A stretch of 64,000 bases of DNA from Ligustrum vulgare (Eukaryota; Streptophyta; Magnoliopsida; Lamiales; Oleaceae), in NCBI GenBank assembly GCA_963555705.1, contig OY743168.1:98183425-98247424 (forward strand). Direction: 5' to 3'. Positions 34,286 to 47,790 of the stretch are shown in pieces. Positions within the stretch are counted from its first letter, which is position 1, and each line of letters opens with the position of its first letter. Under the pieces are notes generated by a model. That model ran no database searches and was not told the origin of the DNA. It was given only the letters and a program-made list of their open reading frames with translations. The position numbers and the translations under genes are program-made.

Positions 34286-37200
34286 TGGAATAAACGTCTA
34301 AATAAAAATAATCCTATTCGAAATTAAATGAATCCTTAAACAAAATAAATAATATTCACAAATAAGATATAAGTTCATCATTTATTAGTTTCATGTATAA
34401 ACATCAACCTTTTAGGGAGAAGTCATACATGCAAAAATGATTGTGCCTGACTCTTATTGATAGTCATGACATATGACACCATCAATGAAAATTATTTTTT
34501 ATTTTTTAAATCTAATAAGTATCCTAAAATTCGAATGGTTCAACGATATCCTTGGAATAAAGAACTTGTGTCATGCATTACTGTCGATATAATTTGACCT
34601 TATAGAATATGATCGTCAAGTTTTGTAACGATTATTCACTATCTCCTCGAACCAAAAATTCACCTTGCAAAATGAACACTTAAATGTAGGATCTACAGTA
34701 TTCATGTACTCTGAACATTCAAACAATAGATGAAAAAGTTAATAATAGAGATCATACATATAAAAGATAAAATTCAATATTTTGACCATTGATAATGAAA
34801 AACAACATGTATAATAATAATAATAATAATAATAAAAATAAAAAAAAATAAAAAAAAATTGCGACGTTGACAAAGATATTGCATCATATTTATGATATTT
34901 TAGGTTTTCAATATTTATACAATATAATTATTTTCTGATTGAAATTATAATTTAGTACTGATCATCTCAATTTTTAGTTAAGTAAATTGAGAGACAATTT
35001 ATATATTATTGTGAAAAAATATCATAAAATTTGAATTAAAATATAGCAAATAATATCTTGATATGATTAATTATTTTTTGAAATTTTAAAATTAACAGTT
35101 AGGACAAAAATCATTAATAACTATATCATTTCAAATAATATGGATAAATTTGTTAACAGTTAATGTTAAAAAAAATGTGATATGAGACTTTTTGGAATAA
35201 AAAATTAATTAAGAATTAAATGTAATTGTCATTGAAATAATTTTGATAAATAATGCAATATAGGAAAGAACTTTAATATGTATATGTAATAAATAACTTT
35301 AAAATATGATTTAATTATAAAAATTTCAATACAACGTTATTTATAAAAATACGAATGTGTTAAATTTTAAATATGATTTTAATTGAGAATTTGACATTGG
35401 GTCTGTATGACTGAACCAAATATTTATTTATCCATAAAATTAAGACCAATAAAATATTATAATTATTATAAGAAATTAATTATGTATTAAATGTAATTAT
35501 CTATAAAAATATTTAATTATTTAATAATACTCTATAAAAAAGAGCTCCAATTTTTAGATGTACTAAATAACTAAAAATAAGATTATTTATAAAAATAAAA
35601 AAAAAACTATACGTATGATGTGATTTATAATTTAGTACTCCCTCCGTCTCATAAAGATTGTCCTTTAATCATTTTCACACAGATTAAGGACAAAAAGGAA
35701 TATAAAATATTAATTTCATTCTTAAAAAATAAAATAAACTATCTTTTTTATACGGACAAAAAAGAAATAGTAGACTATATTTGTAGGATTTAAAGAGTAT
35801 TATCTAGTAATAAAATTTTGACATAATTTTTAACTAAAAATTTTACTTTGAATTTATATAACTGAACACAAATATTTATTTGTAAGATTGAAAACGTTAG
35901 AAGAACACATTTTTTTTATGAAAAGAGAGATTTTGACACAAAAAAGTCAAATATAAATAAGTAAAACCAAACAAATTATCGTTCTTATATCATAAAAAAT
36001 AAAAAACAACTTCTCGTTCTTAAAAAAAAAAAATCTAGTTTCTTGTTTTTATTATTTTTTATACAATGTGATATACAATTTCATCAAATATATATACTGA
36101 CTCATGAATAATATGTTTTTCTTCACTCAACGGCCAAAACCATTAACATATCTATCCAACCCAAAGTTATTCTAAATAGCCCAACATTAACTAACACATT
36201 GCAACGCCAACAGAGAAATCTAGAACATAATATAAATAGACTATTAACAAATCCTCTTATTGGTCCAAAATAATTTTGCATTCTATATTATTTTCGAAGC
36301 TTTCTCTACAATATTATTGTTTTAATATTTTTTCTTTTTTGTCAGAAACCCAAATCTATGTTCAATGACTCAAAATATCACAGGTCTTGAAAAAAATAGT
36401 AGTGTCAATCTTTTTTACTTTTTCAAAAAATAATGTACGATTTTTTATTTTCAACTGGTTTGTAATATTAATAACTAATAAGCATTACCACCGCACCAAA
36501 AATTTTGAATCATAAAACGTGATAAATAGAATGTGGAGTGGAGGGGTCATGTTAAACAGTACATATTTTTTCAAAGAAATAATCATTTAATTGAATCTTT
36601 TATTATTGTATATATCTTCATAATAATTATATATAACAGAAATAAAAGAGGCTGTCTATCGGAAAATGGAAAAAAAAAGATATAGAAAACAAAAATGAAT
36701 AAACGGATTTTGGAAAACGGGAAAAAAATGAAACAAATTCTGAAAAAGCGAAAAAGGGAAGAAAAAAAAATTGGCTTTCCAGTGTAATTAGGCGGCGGGA
36801 AATAGAAGTCATATAAACACAATAAATATTAAGAATGTAAGTAGATGTCAGTGATTTTAAAAATAATAAATAAATATTGAATGTCCAATTATTTTTGAAG
36901 TGGGTTTTGAAGTTGATTATTGGATGAGAGATATGAGTAGTGTGAACATGATAAATATTGAAGTCCCCAAAAATTGAAAAAAAAATAAATAAATAAATAA
37001 AATATGCACATAGTAAAAGAGTTTTGGAGGGAAACAGTGACGTTGACTGGGATTGATTCAGCTACTTTTATATATTATATAGATAATATAATAATAATAA
37101 TAAATAGATGTCCCTTTATATTTTATCCTGCAAATCTTCACATTCTTCTAATTAGTATTATACTATACACGAAGAGAGAACATGTTGAAAAATCAGTAAA

Positions 37201-37331
37201 AGTATTACTACAACATGTTATGATAGCACATGTTCCAATAATTAGTGAAAGTAAAGCAAAAGAAAAGATGCAAACAAGTAAAGCTATTGAGGTGGATTTC
37301 GTTAGCCAATTGAGGTGGAACTATGATCCAT
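34286..37331. other. AT-rich intergenic DNA with a Stowaway-like fragment
   Basis: No gene is supported. CTCCCTCCGTCTCATAAAGA at 35639-35658 resembles the terminus of Stowaway-type (Tc1/mariner) MITEs. The opposite terminus is not present, so it is truncated. There is an (AAT)n tract at about 34813-34835. CGATATCCTTGGAATAAA occurs twice (about 34278 and 34546). Confidence 0.45.
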
Positions 37332-37815
37332 TAGGGATGGAAATGGGTCGAATTCGGGTTCGGGTCTGGTCGGGGTCGCCCCGCCTTGAAACCGAAATTC
37401 CTTTACCCCGCCCCGCCAATGACCCGATTTTTTTTCCCTCTCTCTCTTCTTCTTCAAATTTGGTAATGAAATTTTAGGTGAAAACTTAGGCGTCAAACTA
37501 GTTACAGTTTTTAAGTTTGAACTTTAAAGATAATATATATATATATTTGAAGAAAAACATCAATAAACAACATAATGGTATAGTGGTTGTGTATTCACAT
37601 ATCCCTAAATCTCACCAAAGTTTAATCTTCTATACCTCATTAAATTTATTTTTAGTTTCTCATTCTAATAACAAAAAAAAAAAAAAAATCAAATCACAAG
37701 CTGGGGCGGGTCCGCCCCAAAATACTCTGCTGGGCGAAAAACTCGCCCCGAACCCACCCCGTGGACCCGATGGGGCGGGTACTTTCGAGTCTTTCGGATT
37801 TTTTTGTCATCCCCA
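37332..37815. mobile_element. hAT-like MITE with GC-rich ends
   Basis: Outer ends TAGGGATGGAAA and, inverted, TGGGGATGACAA enclose GC-rich CGGGTTCGGG / CCCCGAACCC blocks around an AT-rich centre. The architecture is the same as the element at 6627-7357. No clear 8-bp duplication is visible, so the borders are approximate. Confidence 0.5.
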
Positions 37816-38422
37816 AACATATTATACTTCGTGATTGGATGATGGTAGTATATTTGATTTCTCAAAATCATTTTTGGATGAATGAGAAATTGTGGCCTAA
37901 ATGTGCCAATTGGAGTTCTGTATTTGACCAATTCGGATATCTGAGAATTTTTTTTTTATTTCTTCATTCAAATTCGAAGTTGTGTCTTTCAAAAGAGGTA
38001 AGATCTGACGAATCAAAAATAATTAATTAATTTTTTTAAATGGAACATACTATATCTGAAAATGCCCATTGATACCTTCTTAACGCCATTTTGGACACAA
38101 ATAGTACATTCCAAAATTACAATTACTCACGCATTTTTCCCCATTGGCCATGAACCTCCTTTGGATTTGTGATACATATATTATATACATAAATACATGT
38201 AGTAGACTCGTAGTGGCTAGTGGCTGATTCTTAAATAATCAAATGGATTTACCTAGCAAGTCTAGGGTAAAATAAAATGAATTCAAGACCAACCCTAATT
38301 TCTTTTATTGAATTGATCCCCATTAAAACAAAATTCACCATGGGAGAGAATTTTGATTGATTAATAAAAATCGATTTCAATTAAAATTCAAACATTAAAT
38401 AAAACAGTACCTGAAGGTTCAC

Positions 38423-39060
38423 AAGCCAAACTAGTTGTGTTTTTCTTTCTCTTACTTCAAAAATAGTAAATCGAATTTTCTATATTCCTTTTTTATTTCT
38501 CATCAAACGAATGACATCGTTTCTGGAAATCCTAGTTATTCCAGGATAACAAGCCTAAAGGTTTTCTTATTGTTGATAGTGACGATATCAATCTTGACAT
38601 TGATATTGGATGGAATTTCAATGAATTAAATCTATAAGAACTGAAAAGTCCTGCCTTTTGAATAAAAAATGAATCATTTAGAGCTCGAATTTCTAGCCTA
38701 TTCTATTTTGGTAGTTCTATATTTCATTATCTCTACTACTGTTCCCCTTTTTAAACTCATTTATATCTAATCTACTCGATATAATTTTTTTTTTTTTTTT
38801 AAATCAAATTTGAGCTAGTAACTAATCCTAACATGGAAGTACTAAAATTGGGGCATTGGCCATGGTCTAAAAGATATTTTATAAGCTTATAAAGGTCCAT
38901 TTACAAGTCTGTGCCATAAAGGCCAATCCTTTTACCCATTAACATCTTAGAAGATTTCACAAATCCCTTGTCACTTAGTCGAATAATAGATCCAGGCCCT
39001 AAAAATAATAATGCTTCGGAATAAGCATGAGTAATCAAATGAAAAAAAAAATGATTGGTA
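38423..39060. other. Plastid-like DNA fragments (NUPT candidate)
   Basis: On the minus strand about 38983-39048 encodes FHLITHAYSEALLFLG and GPGSII, a close match to plastid NdhF. On the plus strand about 38553-38627 encodes KGFLIVDSDDINLDIDIG-like residues resembling Ycf2. Both are short and diverge abruptly, so this looks like rearranged plastid DNA in the nucleus. Confidence 0.45.
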
Positions 39061-39211
39061 TAAATAACTCACTTCTTGATCTTCGACCTCTTAGTCACTA
39101 TGAACATCCCCGATCGACGCAATGGGAAGTGTATATTTATCTATCTCTTGACTCAAAATGGGAGCAGGTTAGAAGTATCCTCATCCGATTAATCAATTCT
39201 TTAAAAGACCT

Positions 39212-40658
39212 TGATAAGTGTATTTTATACACTTATTTATATGTCTAAATTAGGATAATATGTTGTCGTTTTAAAATAAATTTTATTTATTTGTTTGTTA
39301 TTTGTTTACATTTCAAGAATTATCCCAAACTCACACGAATGAGGCAATTGATGGAAAAGATGAGCTTTTGGATGAGTTTTGGAGTTAAATTGGACCCATT
39401 GAAAAAGTACGTGGAGCCAATTGAGGAAAGTAAGGAAGAAAAGAGAAGAAATCAGAAGTATGGGGGACCAAAATGTCACAATTGAAAGTTGAAGGACATG
39501 AAAGCAAATAAAGAACGAGGACCAACTTAAACAAGAACTAAATTTGAAAACACGCTGAACAAGTTTCTACTGCGTTGCCACAAGCCCTAAAGACACGCGA
39601 CCGCGCGACAATCCTGAAATTAACAGAACCTGATATAGGTTAACTGCGCGACCACTAGGGTTTTTCCTGCTCGACTGCGCATCTTTCTGGTCAGGCCCAT
39701 GCGCGAATTTTCTCCTTGTTTTGCCTAGGTTTCCTCTCCACCTATAAAAAAAGAAACTTCTCATGAATGAAAAAGAGAGCCTTGAGGGGGGCCTTTGCAC
39801 AGTCTACCAATTACACAATTCATTGTTCTATCATTCAATCCTTGAAAACAAAGATCAAGACAAAGGTGTAGGAATTGACAATTATCAACGTTTAGCAATT
39901 TCTTGGTGCAAGACTTCCTTTTTTTTGTTAATTTGATAAACTCTACATGCATAGCTTTTTATATTCCTGCGTATTTACTTCTTTATTGATGAATTGTTAA
40001 TTTCAAATTTGGGATATTCGATGTAGCTAGTTTTACTTTTTTAATTCTATAAATCTAGTTTTGTGCTTTTGATTGCGTGTGTTGATTTTATTTTGTGTTT
40101 AATGCATGAGTTAATTCGCGACTAGTTCATGATTTAATGAGTGTTTTCATAATACGATAGGTGAGCTAATACTTAGATCTAGGAATAAAATTCGGTAATT
40201 GGACGAACGATAGAGATATACGTTCGTTATTATTGTGATCGCTACATGAATTCTTGTATTCAATGCACTTAGTCATTACGACATGCTGTTCGTTAACACG
40301 ATCGACTAACTAGGAGATTTGATTTAAACCCGAGAGGAAAATTTTATGTGCATAAGTGAATTCGATCGAGCACTATAATAGGAAGAAAACTAGACAATTG
40401 GAATTAAGAGTATTAACTATGTGAAATCAGATGTCCCAACACTTATAAACGTCAACTTAGAATATTATTTAAATATCTTTTCTTTTTTTTTGCCTTTTAA
40501 TTTAGTTGTATTAAAAAATCTCAAATTCTACCGTTCAAATAAGGCGAGAATTAACACAATTTCGATACTTAATTACAATCTCTATTGGACGATAACTCGG
40601 ACTCAAAAAATCCACTTTGTTACTTGGACGCGACATCGTACACTTGCGATTAGCACAC
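39212..40658 (+). repeat. LTR-B copy, inverted and diverged
   Basis: Begins TGATAAGTGTATTTTATACA and runs in the opposite sense to 17277-18787. Shared landmarks include GCGCGACC-type blocks, AAACCCGAGAGGAAAATTTT, TTGGACGATAACTCGGACTC and TACACTTGCG. It stops near 40658, some tens of bases short of the other copies. There is no adjoining internal region, so it is a solo or truncated LTR. Confidence 0.65.
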
Positions 40659-41630
40659 ATCAGACCTATCAGACTAGAAAGGGTAGAATAATGGGACCTA
40701 TTGTGGGACATACAATGCATTACAGACGTATGATCATTACACTTCAACCGTGACTTACCCATTCAGGGACTTTGGCACTAGACGTTCCCAAAATGGGTAC
40801 TATCGGGTCTACAATTTAGGAGGAATCAATGAAAGGACATAAATTCAAAAACATGAGCATTTATTGCTTGGATCGTATTCGGAATTTATTTACATATTCG
40901 AACCAATACAAAGTGGAAGGGTATATGTTCCTTATTTGTGGCGTCTATTGGCTTTCTTATATAATTTGGATATGCTAATGTGTTCCACTTATTGAACAGG
41001 GTTCTATGGTTAGTCTGTGACCCTTGGATGCCAATGACGCCCTTGGGGTGACCTCGTAGTTCATACGGGGTAGAGATGATAAGTCGGTCCATGGATTTTC
41101 CTTCCTTTTATTTTACCGCATTTTGTTCAAATGGTTGAAGGGAGATAGTCAATCAAGCAGTTTGCAAATGCCAACTTGATCATGTTCCCCAGGGATCTCA
41201 AGTGAGGGACCCCTGGGAGAGTCGCCGACTCCAACTACTGTTCATGTATGATCCATTATAAATCTGACCAACTGTCCATCATATAACCACTACGGAAAAA
41301 TTCATAAAGAAAGACAAAAGAAGAAATAAAGGAAAATTTTGACAAATAGGGCCTTCTATTGAGGTGTTGAGGAATAAGGAAGGTCTGATAGATATGAAAA
41401 CCCCTTTCTATTTTTTTCTATTTTGTTAGCACAATTCATATATTCGAAAGAAATTCAGAATTAAATAGATGTATCTTGGGAGAATTTGCTTTCAATCGAC
41501 TACTCTTCCCTAGATACACATGTTGTGTACTCTATCCGAGAATTTTCAGTATTTATCAAATATGTTCCTATCCAATGGAACGCTATTGGATCAAATGACA
41601 AATACATTGTTGAGAAAAAGATGAAATAAG
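40659..41630. other. Plastid-like DNA (NUPT candidate)
   Basis: The block from about 40930 to 41290 contains ATTGAACAGGGTTCTATGGT, GATGCCAATGACGCCC and GTTCCCCAGGGATCTCAAG. From memory these resemble the plastid inverted repeat near rrn16/trnV. It is less AT-rich than its surroundings. The segment 41455-41625 may also be plastid-derived. Identity rests on recall only. Confidence 0.4.
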
Positions 41631-42926
41631 TGTTAATCTCACATAAGAATATTAGAAGGAAATTGACCGCCTTATAATGCTAAGATTTGATATTTGAGTT
41701 TGTACCTCAATGGGTAACAATAATATTTGAAGGGGAGATGACCGACATGCTAGTAAGATGATCCAAGGTCCATATGAGCGCACCATTGTCAGATCGACCA
41801 ACTCGACACGGGTACTGGTGCCGGGTCGTGGGCTTGGGCTTGGACTAGACATGGCACAAGTTGATATTAATATTTTGGAATAATAATATTTAATTATATT
41901 ATTTTTATTAAATTAAAATAATGTATTTAATTATTTTATACATTTATTTCTCTCGAAAAAATTCTGAGTGTGACACATCGCAAACTTCTAGATTCTATCG
42001 ATTTATGTTGAAAAACTTGTCTAGACAAGTTGTGTATGTTCAAAACACAACTTTTCGACTATTGTGTCAAACCTTTCAACTATTATAAATAGGCCCTCAT
42101 TGTTCTGCATTCTTCATTCCAAATTCAAATTTACCAGATTCCTCTACTTCCTTCCTACATACTTCTACATACAATCCTTTTCATTTTTAGAGAGTTCGAA
42201 ACACTATTCCGCTTTGCTATTTCTTAAGGAGAAACGGTTAAACTCTTACATCCGTCCATCCATTCTATTATTTTGTGTGAAGCTTTCCTTTAATGAAACC
42301 AGAATATAATTTGAATAACTTATACTCGTCAGTCCATTTCCAAGGAAATTTACAATAATGGGTCCATCAACCACATGTTAAGAAATATGGATCCAAGTTC
42401 CAAATTGAGTTCTATAGGGGTGAACATATAAATCGTCAAATCGCAACAAATTATTTGATCTAGCTTAATTTCAAATGTGAAATTATTTGGTTTGATTTGG
42501 AAAAAATCAAATCGTTTTAAACAATTTTGTTTAGATTTCAATTGTTAAAATTGTGGTATCAAACCACCAATCCATCAAGTTTTAAAAAATATTATAGTTA
42601 TAGAAAAATAAAAAAGGTAGACGTCTTGTTTTGAAAAATGCAGCATACTTCTTTATTCTCGTCGGTTTTCAATTCTAGACTCACCAAATGTTATTATCCA
42701 ACAAAATCATTTACTAAATTACCCAACTCAAATTCTCAATTATCCAAAGATCCCAAATCATCTTTAAATTTCAAATCATTTTTCTAAGCATCGAGTACTC
42801 AATTCAATCTATTGCACTACAATTCATATATTTAATTTTGCAACAATACAAAAGACTCTCAATCGCAAAACACTATCATTATATAAAGTGCAAATTTTAA
42901 CTCGAAATTATGAGTTAAATGTTTCA
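41631..42926. other. Intergenic DNA with an LTR-like promoter segment
   Basis: Starts TGTTAATCTCACAT. A TATAAATAG at about 42084-42092 is followed by pyrimidine-rich DNA, as in LTR U3/R regions. No partner LTR or duplication was found, so it could be a truncated or solo LTR. No gene is supported. Confidence 0.3.
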
Positions 42927-43923
42927 ATGGTCATTGAACTTTATATCATCTCACGAATTACCTACTGTACTTCACTAAGTGTCCCAATAGCCATTAAACT
43001 TCGTTCAATCCAACTCCATCATCAACTCGATGGAATTCATTACTAAACCTGCCTATGTGGATGGTGGAAAAGTGATGTGGCCGGTTAAATCATTCCACCT
43101 AATAACTCCCATTCAAGTCATCACCACATCGCCAATTAATATTCCACCTCCATCACCAAATTAAACCACAGTGACCACCACCACCTCCTCCTCCTTCGTA
43201 GTCATCGCCACTACCTTCTTCCCCATTCCTTCATCCTTTTTTACCTGTCTTTTCTCACCAAGGGGAAAAATTTAACAAATAATTCCAGATTGGAAACGTA
43301 AAATTCAAGATCTACAAACAAAAATTAAAGAAAAAATAATAATCCAATCAGTTTCACCATTTTCACAGTAGTCCCAATCAATTGAATAACTAGTAGAGAC
43401 CCAAATTGAAGTATACTTGAGCATTAAATGCTCCAATGGCTGTCGCCCCAACCAACGACAAATCTAGAATTGTGGTTGAGTTAGAGGGATTTTGACTCTT
43501 TGACCATTGAATTTCAATGGCAAAATATTATTTAATTAAAAAAATATTAAAAATTCTATTAACATATAAATGCTTTAAAACTTAATTTCATTTACTATGA
43601 AAATATAGTTCAATACAAACAAAAATAGTAGGAAAATACGTGATATAACCCTACTCCGCAGTTATAAGCTTAGACAATTGTATTCTCCAACGTCTCATAC
43701 TTTGAAAGCATTTAAAAATTGCATCATTTTCAATGAGTTTAAAATCCTTGCGCTCTGTGTAAATCACTAAACTGCCATTCAACCAATCGTCTCCCAAAGC
43801 AGCAAATGGATTGGATTGATGGCATGGGTAATGGTTATAAGGCTGTGTTTGATAGCCTTAAGTTTTCCATGAAAATGTGTTTTTCAAGTGATTTTTCAAC
43901 TTTTGCGTTGTTTGATTGTCTAA

Positions 43924-44549
43924 GGCCCTGTTCTCTTTGCTATTTTGAGGTCATTTTTTGTTTTTATTTTCGAAAATACTAAAAACGCATTCTCTTTACT
44001 ATTTTCAAAAACGCATTTGAAAGAAAAAAAAATTGTACACAAAACGTTCAAACCTCATTTTAGGCGTTTTGAGTGCATTTCAACAAAAAAATGTTCAAAA
44101 CATGGAAAACGTGTTTTGAGTTTTTTTTAAGAGAATTATCCTACATTGGAACTAAGCTTAAAATAATTTTTTTTTTTGAATTATCCTAACTTGGAATTAA
44201 TCTTAAAATAAAGTTTTATTGAATTCAATATCAACATTAAAAAAAAAAATTTGAGTAGGAATTCTTGTTGTTATATTTCAAAAAATATCTTGATAAATGG
44301 ACTACGTGTTTGATTATTTCGACTTAGAACCATTTGCATCCATTTTGTTTATATGGACTCATGTTTAATTGTGACTTGAACATAATTGTGGTAACAATAA
44401 TTAGATAATCTAATTTCTTATAATATTTTTGAAACTTGATCATTAATGACTTTATATATTTTTATAATATATTTTCTAGTCATTATTAAACTAGTTCAAT
44501 AAAAATTAGCTAAGCTAATTTCTTATAATAGAAAGTAAATCTTCAAAGG

Positions 44550-44623
<74 letters not shown>

Positions 44624-44852
44624 AACCCACAAGCAAATTAATTACAAATAGTCAAGTAATATTTTGCAAGATTTCAAATAGAATATGTTTTCCAATTTTT
44701 TATTTTTAAAAATAGTTTTCAGAAATGATAAATATAACGAATTTTCAGTATATTTAAAAACAGAAAATGAAAAAAAAAAAAACAAAAAACGTTTTCAAAA
44801 AAAAAAAAATGAAATGAAATGAAATGAAATACGAACAAAACGCCACCTAAGT
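43924..44852. mobile_element. Probable nested TIR element
   Basis: Starts GGCCCTGTTCTCTTTGCTAT and ends ATACGAACAAAACGCC. These are weak inverted ends separating two halves of a sequence that elsewhere continues as CTAAGTTTTCCATGG, with TCTAA/CCTAA at the junctions. Borders are uncertain. The interior includes the (AT)n array. Confidence 0.35.
44551..44619. repeat. (AT)n microsatellite
   Basis: Nearly pure AT repeat of about 69 bp. Similar shorter arrays lie at about 45075-45094 and 46900-46938. Confidence 0.95.
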
Positions 44853-45595
44853 TTTCCATGGAATTCGTTTTCCAACTTATCTCAAAATTCGATATTGTCC
44901 TTGATTTGGATGAATTCGTTTTCCAAGGGGAGATGTTTTATTTTCCATGAAAAATCTTTTACCATTTTCATCATGTTTGATCATTTTTGTTGTAGTTAAT
45001 TAATTTATTTTTTTTCAAAAATTAACATTATTATTATTATTATTATTATTATTATCAAGTACAAATATGTAAATATATATATATATATATATATTAAAAT
45101 AACTAAATTTTGCTTTATTTTTCATGGAAAACAATGTCAATGAAATAACAAAAGTTGAAAAATTCCCCACTTTTTTCATCTAAAAAATTAAAACAATCAA
45201 ACACATTAAGTTTTCAATCAAACAATTACTAGGCTGTTACATTATTTTATAATAATAATAATAATAATAATAATAATTAACAAATCTGAAAATATGGTCG
45301 GATCCAGCACGAGTGGCCGAACGAGCTCACCCATGCTGGATCTGCCCCCCCCCCCCCCCCAAACCCACATGTCGTGAATAACACATTATTTAGTTGAGAC
45401 GGAGCTATAGCCGAGCCTTGAAACGGAAGAAGAAGATATCCCGACAAAAAATCAGTCGTTCTTGTGATGTTTTTTATAATAAAAGGCAGATTGTTTCATC
45501 TCCTTCAAGACATTTATCCTGGATTTGAGGAAATATGTGTTTTAGCTCTTCTTCATTCTCTTGTGTGGAGAACTTACATAAATTGCACTTGCAAA

Positions 45596-46390
45596 TAAGG
45601 TTGGGCGTTTATCAGTTCGGTTCGATTATTAAAAGAACCGAAACTTTCCTTCAAAGACAAGAATCAAACGATTTCAGTTTGATTTTCTGTTATTTTTCTG
45701 TTTTTGTTCGGTTCCAATTAAAAAAATTAAATTTGATGCAAATAAAAAAATATCTAATTGTTTGCAAAAATTAAAGGTAAATACAACCAAATAAAGCTTC
45801 TAATTAAAATTAAAGTCCAAAATCCTGTATTACAACGAATGTGAATCTCAGAATCTTGATAGTTAAATTTTTTTTCTACTCTAAAACAATTCTTATTTGA
45901 AAAGGAAATCACGTCGAGGAAGTAAGAACATTTGAATCTCATTAAAAGTAAATTTCACAAAATAATAATACTATAATAGTGTATGAAATGACTTAAAAGT
46001 AAATTACTAAATTCCATAATAATAGTGTATCAAACAGACAACATTTCATACACTGTCTAAATATATATACATTAAAATGTGGTTCTACTTGGATAATATT
46101 GTGAGTCATGAATTTCTAATTAAAATACTACCAATCTAAACAACATTTCACAAATGAAAAAATTGTGAGTAAATTTATACTCCTCTGAGCCACTGTCTAC
46201 ACATTAAAGCGTAAACATAAATATATTTTGTTGTATAATTCAATGAAAAATTCAAAAAAAAAATTTTTATCGATTTTTATTTTAAGAATCGATCGGTTCG
46301 GTTTCGATTTTGAATTTTTTTTTCAAGAACCAAAATTTTTCGATTTTTTTGATTCGGTTTACTGGATTCCTATTTTTTGTCCGCCCCCTA
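45596..46390. mobile_element. Non-autonomous hAT element
   Basis: A 795-bp element with ends TAAGGTTGGGCG and, inverted, TAGGGGGCGGAC. It is flanked by the 8-bp duplication CTTGCAAA (45588-45595) and CTTGCGAA (46391-46398), one mismatch. TTCGGTTCG/GGTTCGGTTT blocks lie just inside both ends. No transposase. It is nested in the large inverted-repeat element. Confidence 0.75.
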
Positions 46391-46748
46391 CTTGCGAAGG
46401 AGAGTTGGATTCTTGTTGAGGATGGAAGGAGTGAGGACAATGGCGGTTGTGGTGTGGTGTGGTATGGTGTTGTGTTGTGTAAGGTGGAGAATGAGAAGAG
46501 TCTGAAGAGAAGGGGAAGAAGAGCCTTGTTTGGAATCTTAATTGTTGATATGGTGGTGACATGGCATTTACATTATTTGGTGGAATGATTTAACTGGCCA
46601 TGTCATTTTTCCATAGTCCGTGTAGGTAGGTTTACTAATGTATTCCATCGGGTGGGTGATGAGAGTTGGATTGAGCAAAGTTCGGTGGCTATTGGGACAC
46701 TTAAGTACGGTGAGTAAGCTGTGACATCATACAAAGTTCATTGGCCAT

Positions 46749-46895
46749 AACTTGAAAATTATATAGATAAATATGTATCTTTGAGTTCGTTGAAAATCTA
46801 CTGATTTATTTATTGACAAATCGCACCAAATCGCAAAAAAATATAAAAATGATTTGATTTGATTTGGTTTAATTTAAGAATTGAAATGAAATGTT

Positions 46896-46941
<46 letters not shown>

Positions 46942-47065
46942 AATTTAAAAGATAAGATTTTAAATTTAAGAAATCTTGTTTTAATTAAAAAATCAAGTTT
47001 TAATTAAAAAAAAATGTAATTAGATTTATTCTTTTAATTAAATATGTAATAATTAAACTATTAAG
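46749..47065. other. AT-rich spacer with (AT)n
   Basis: Contains CGCACCAAATCGCAAAAA and TTTGATTTGATTTGGTTT, resembling in inverted form the segment near 42430-42500 (CAAATCGCAACAAA), so the two may be ends of an older element. No gene. Confidence 0.35.
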
Positions 47066-47790
47066 GTCACAATTATACAATTTATGGTCACAAGTCAGAA
47101 ATTTCAAATTTGATAGGTCACAACTTATTTTTCGATCATAATTTATCATATTAATCATCCAGGACTTATTTATCGGCCACAAGTCAAAAATCTTACTAAT
47201 CGTGACGTCTTTCTTGATCACAAATTATGAAGATTTCAATCATGACTTATTTTTCAATCACAATTTACAAATTTCTTAAGTCAAGATTTATTTATCAGCC
47301 ACAAATCTCGATTTTTTGTAGGTCACAACTTTTTTCGACCACAAATCTCAATTTTATAAGTCACAACTTATACAATTTATAGTCACAATCAAAATTTAAA
47401 AATTCTAATGGTCACAAATTATAGAATAAATTAGTCACGGTTTATTTCTCAGTCACAAATTACAAATTTTATAGGTCACCACTTATTTTTCAACCATAAT
47501 TTATCAAATTAACCAGTCATGACTCATTTATCGACCACAAGCCACAAATTTTTAGTCATTACGACGTCTTTCTCGGTTACAAATAATGATATTTTCAGTT
47601 ACAACTTATTTTTCGGTCACAATTTCCAAATATCTTAAGTCACAACTTATCGATCACAAATCTCGAATTTTGTAGGTCACAACATTTTCTCGATCACAGG
47701 TTTCAAGTCAATTGGTCACAACTATGCAAATTGTGAGTTACAGTTACAAAATTTTATCTCAATCACAATTGTTTATGTCACAAACAATCA
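47066..47790. repeat. CACAA-rich degenerate tandem repeat with a ~358-bp higher-order unit
   Basis: Built of 30-40-bp variants of GGTCACAACTTATTTTTCGA. At a larger scale the block starting at 47115 is repeated from 47473, with the same succession of variants (ACTTATTTTTC, AATTTATCA, ATTTATCGGCCACAAG, GACGTCTTTCT, AATCTCG). The larger period is about 358 bp. It is non-coding in all frames. Confidence 0.75.

Larger units (their letters stand above)
42927..46748. mobile_element. Large terminal-inverted-repeat element with nested insertions
   Basis: Arms 42927-43112 and 46566-46748 are inverted copies of each other over about 185 bp, sharing GTGTCCCAATAGCC, TTAAATCATTCCACC and GATGGAATWCATTA. 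Long arms suggest a Mutator-like element. I did not find a clear 9-bp duplication. The interior is non-coding and holds a second nested repeat element (about 43924-44852), an (AT)n array and a hAT element. Confidence 0.55.

Noticed and set aside
47066..47790. CRISPR-like spaced repeats
   Set aside because: The units are degenerate, vary in spacing and have no unique spacers; the sequence is plant nuclear DNA.
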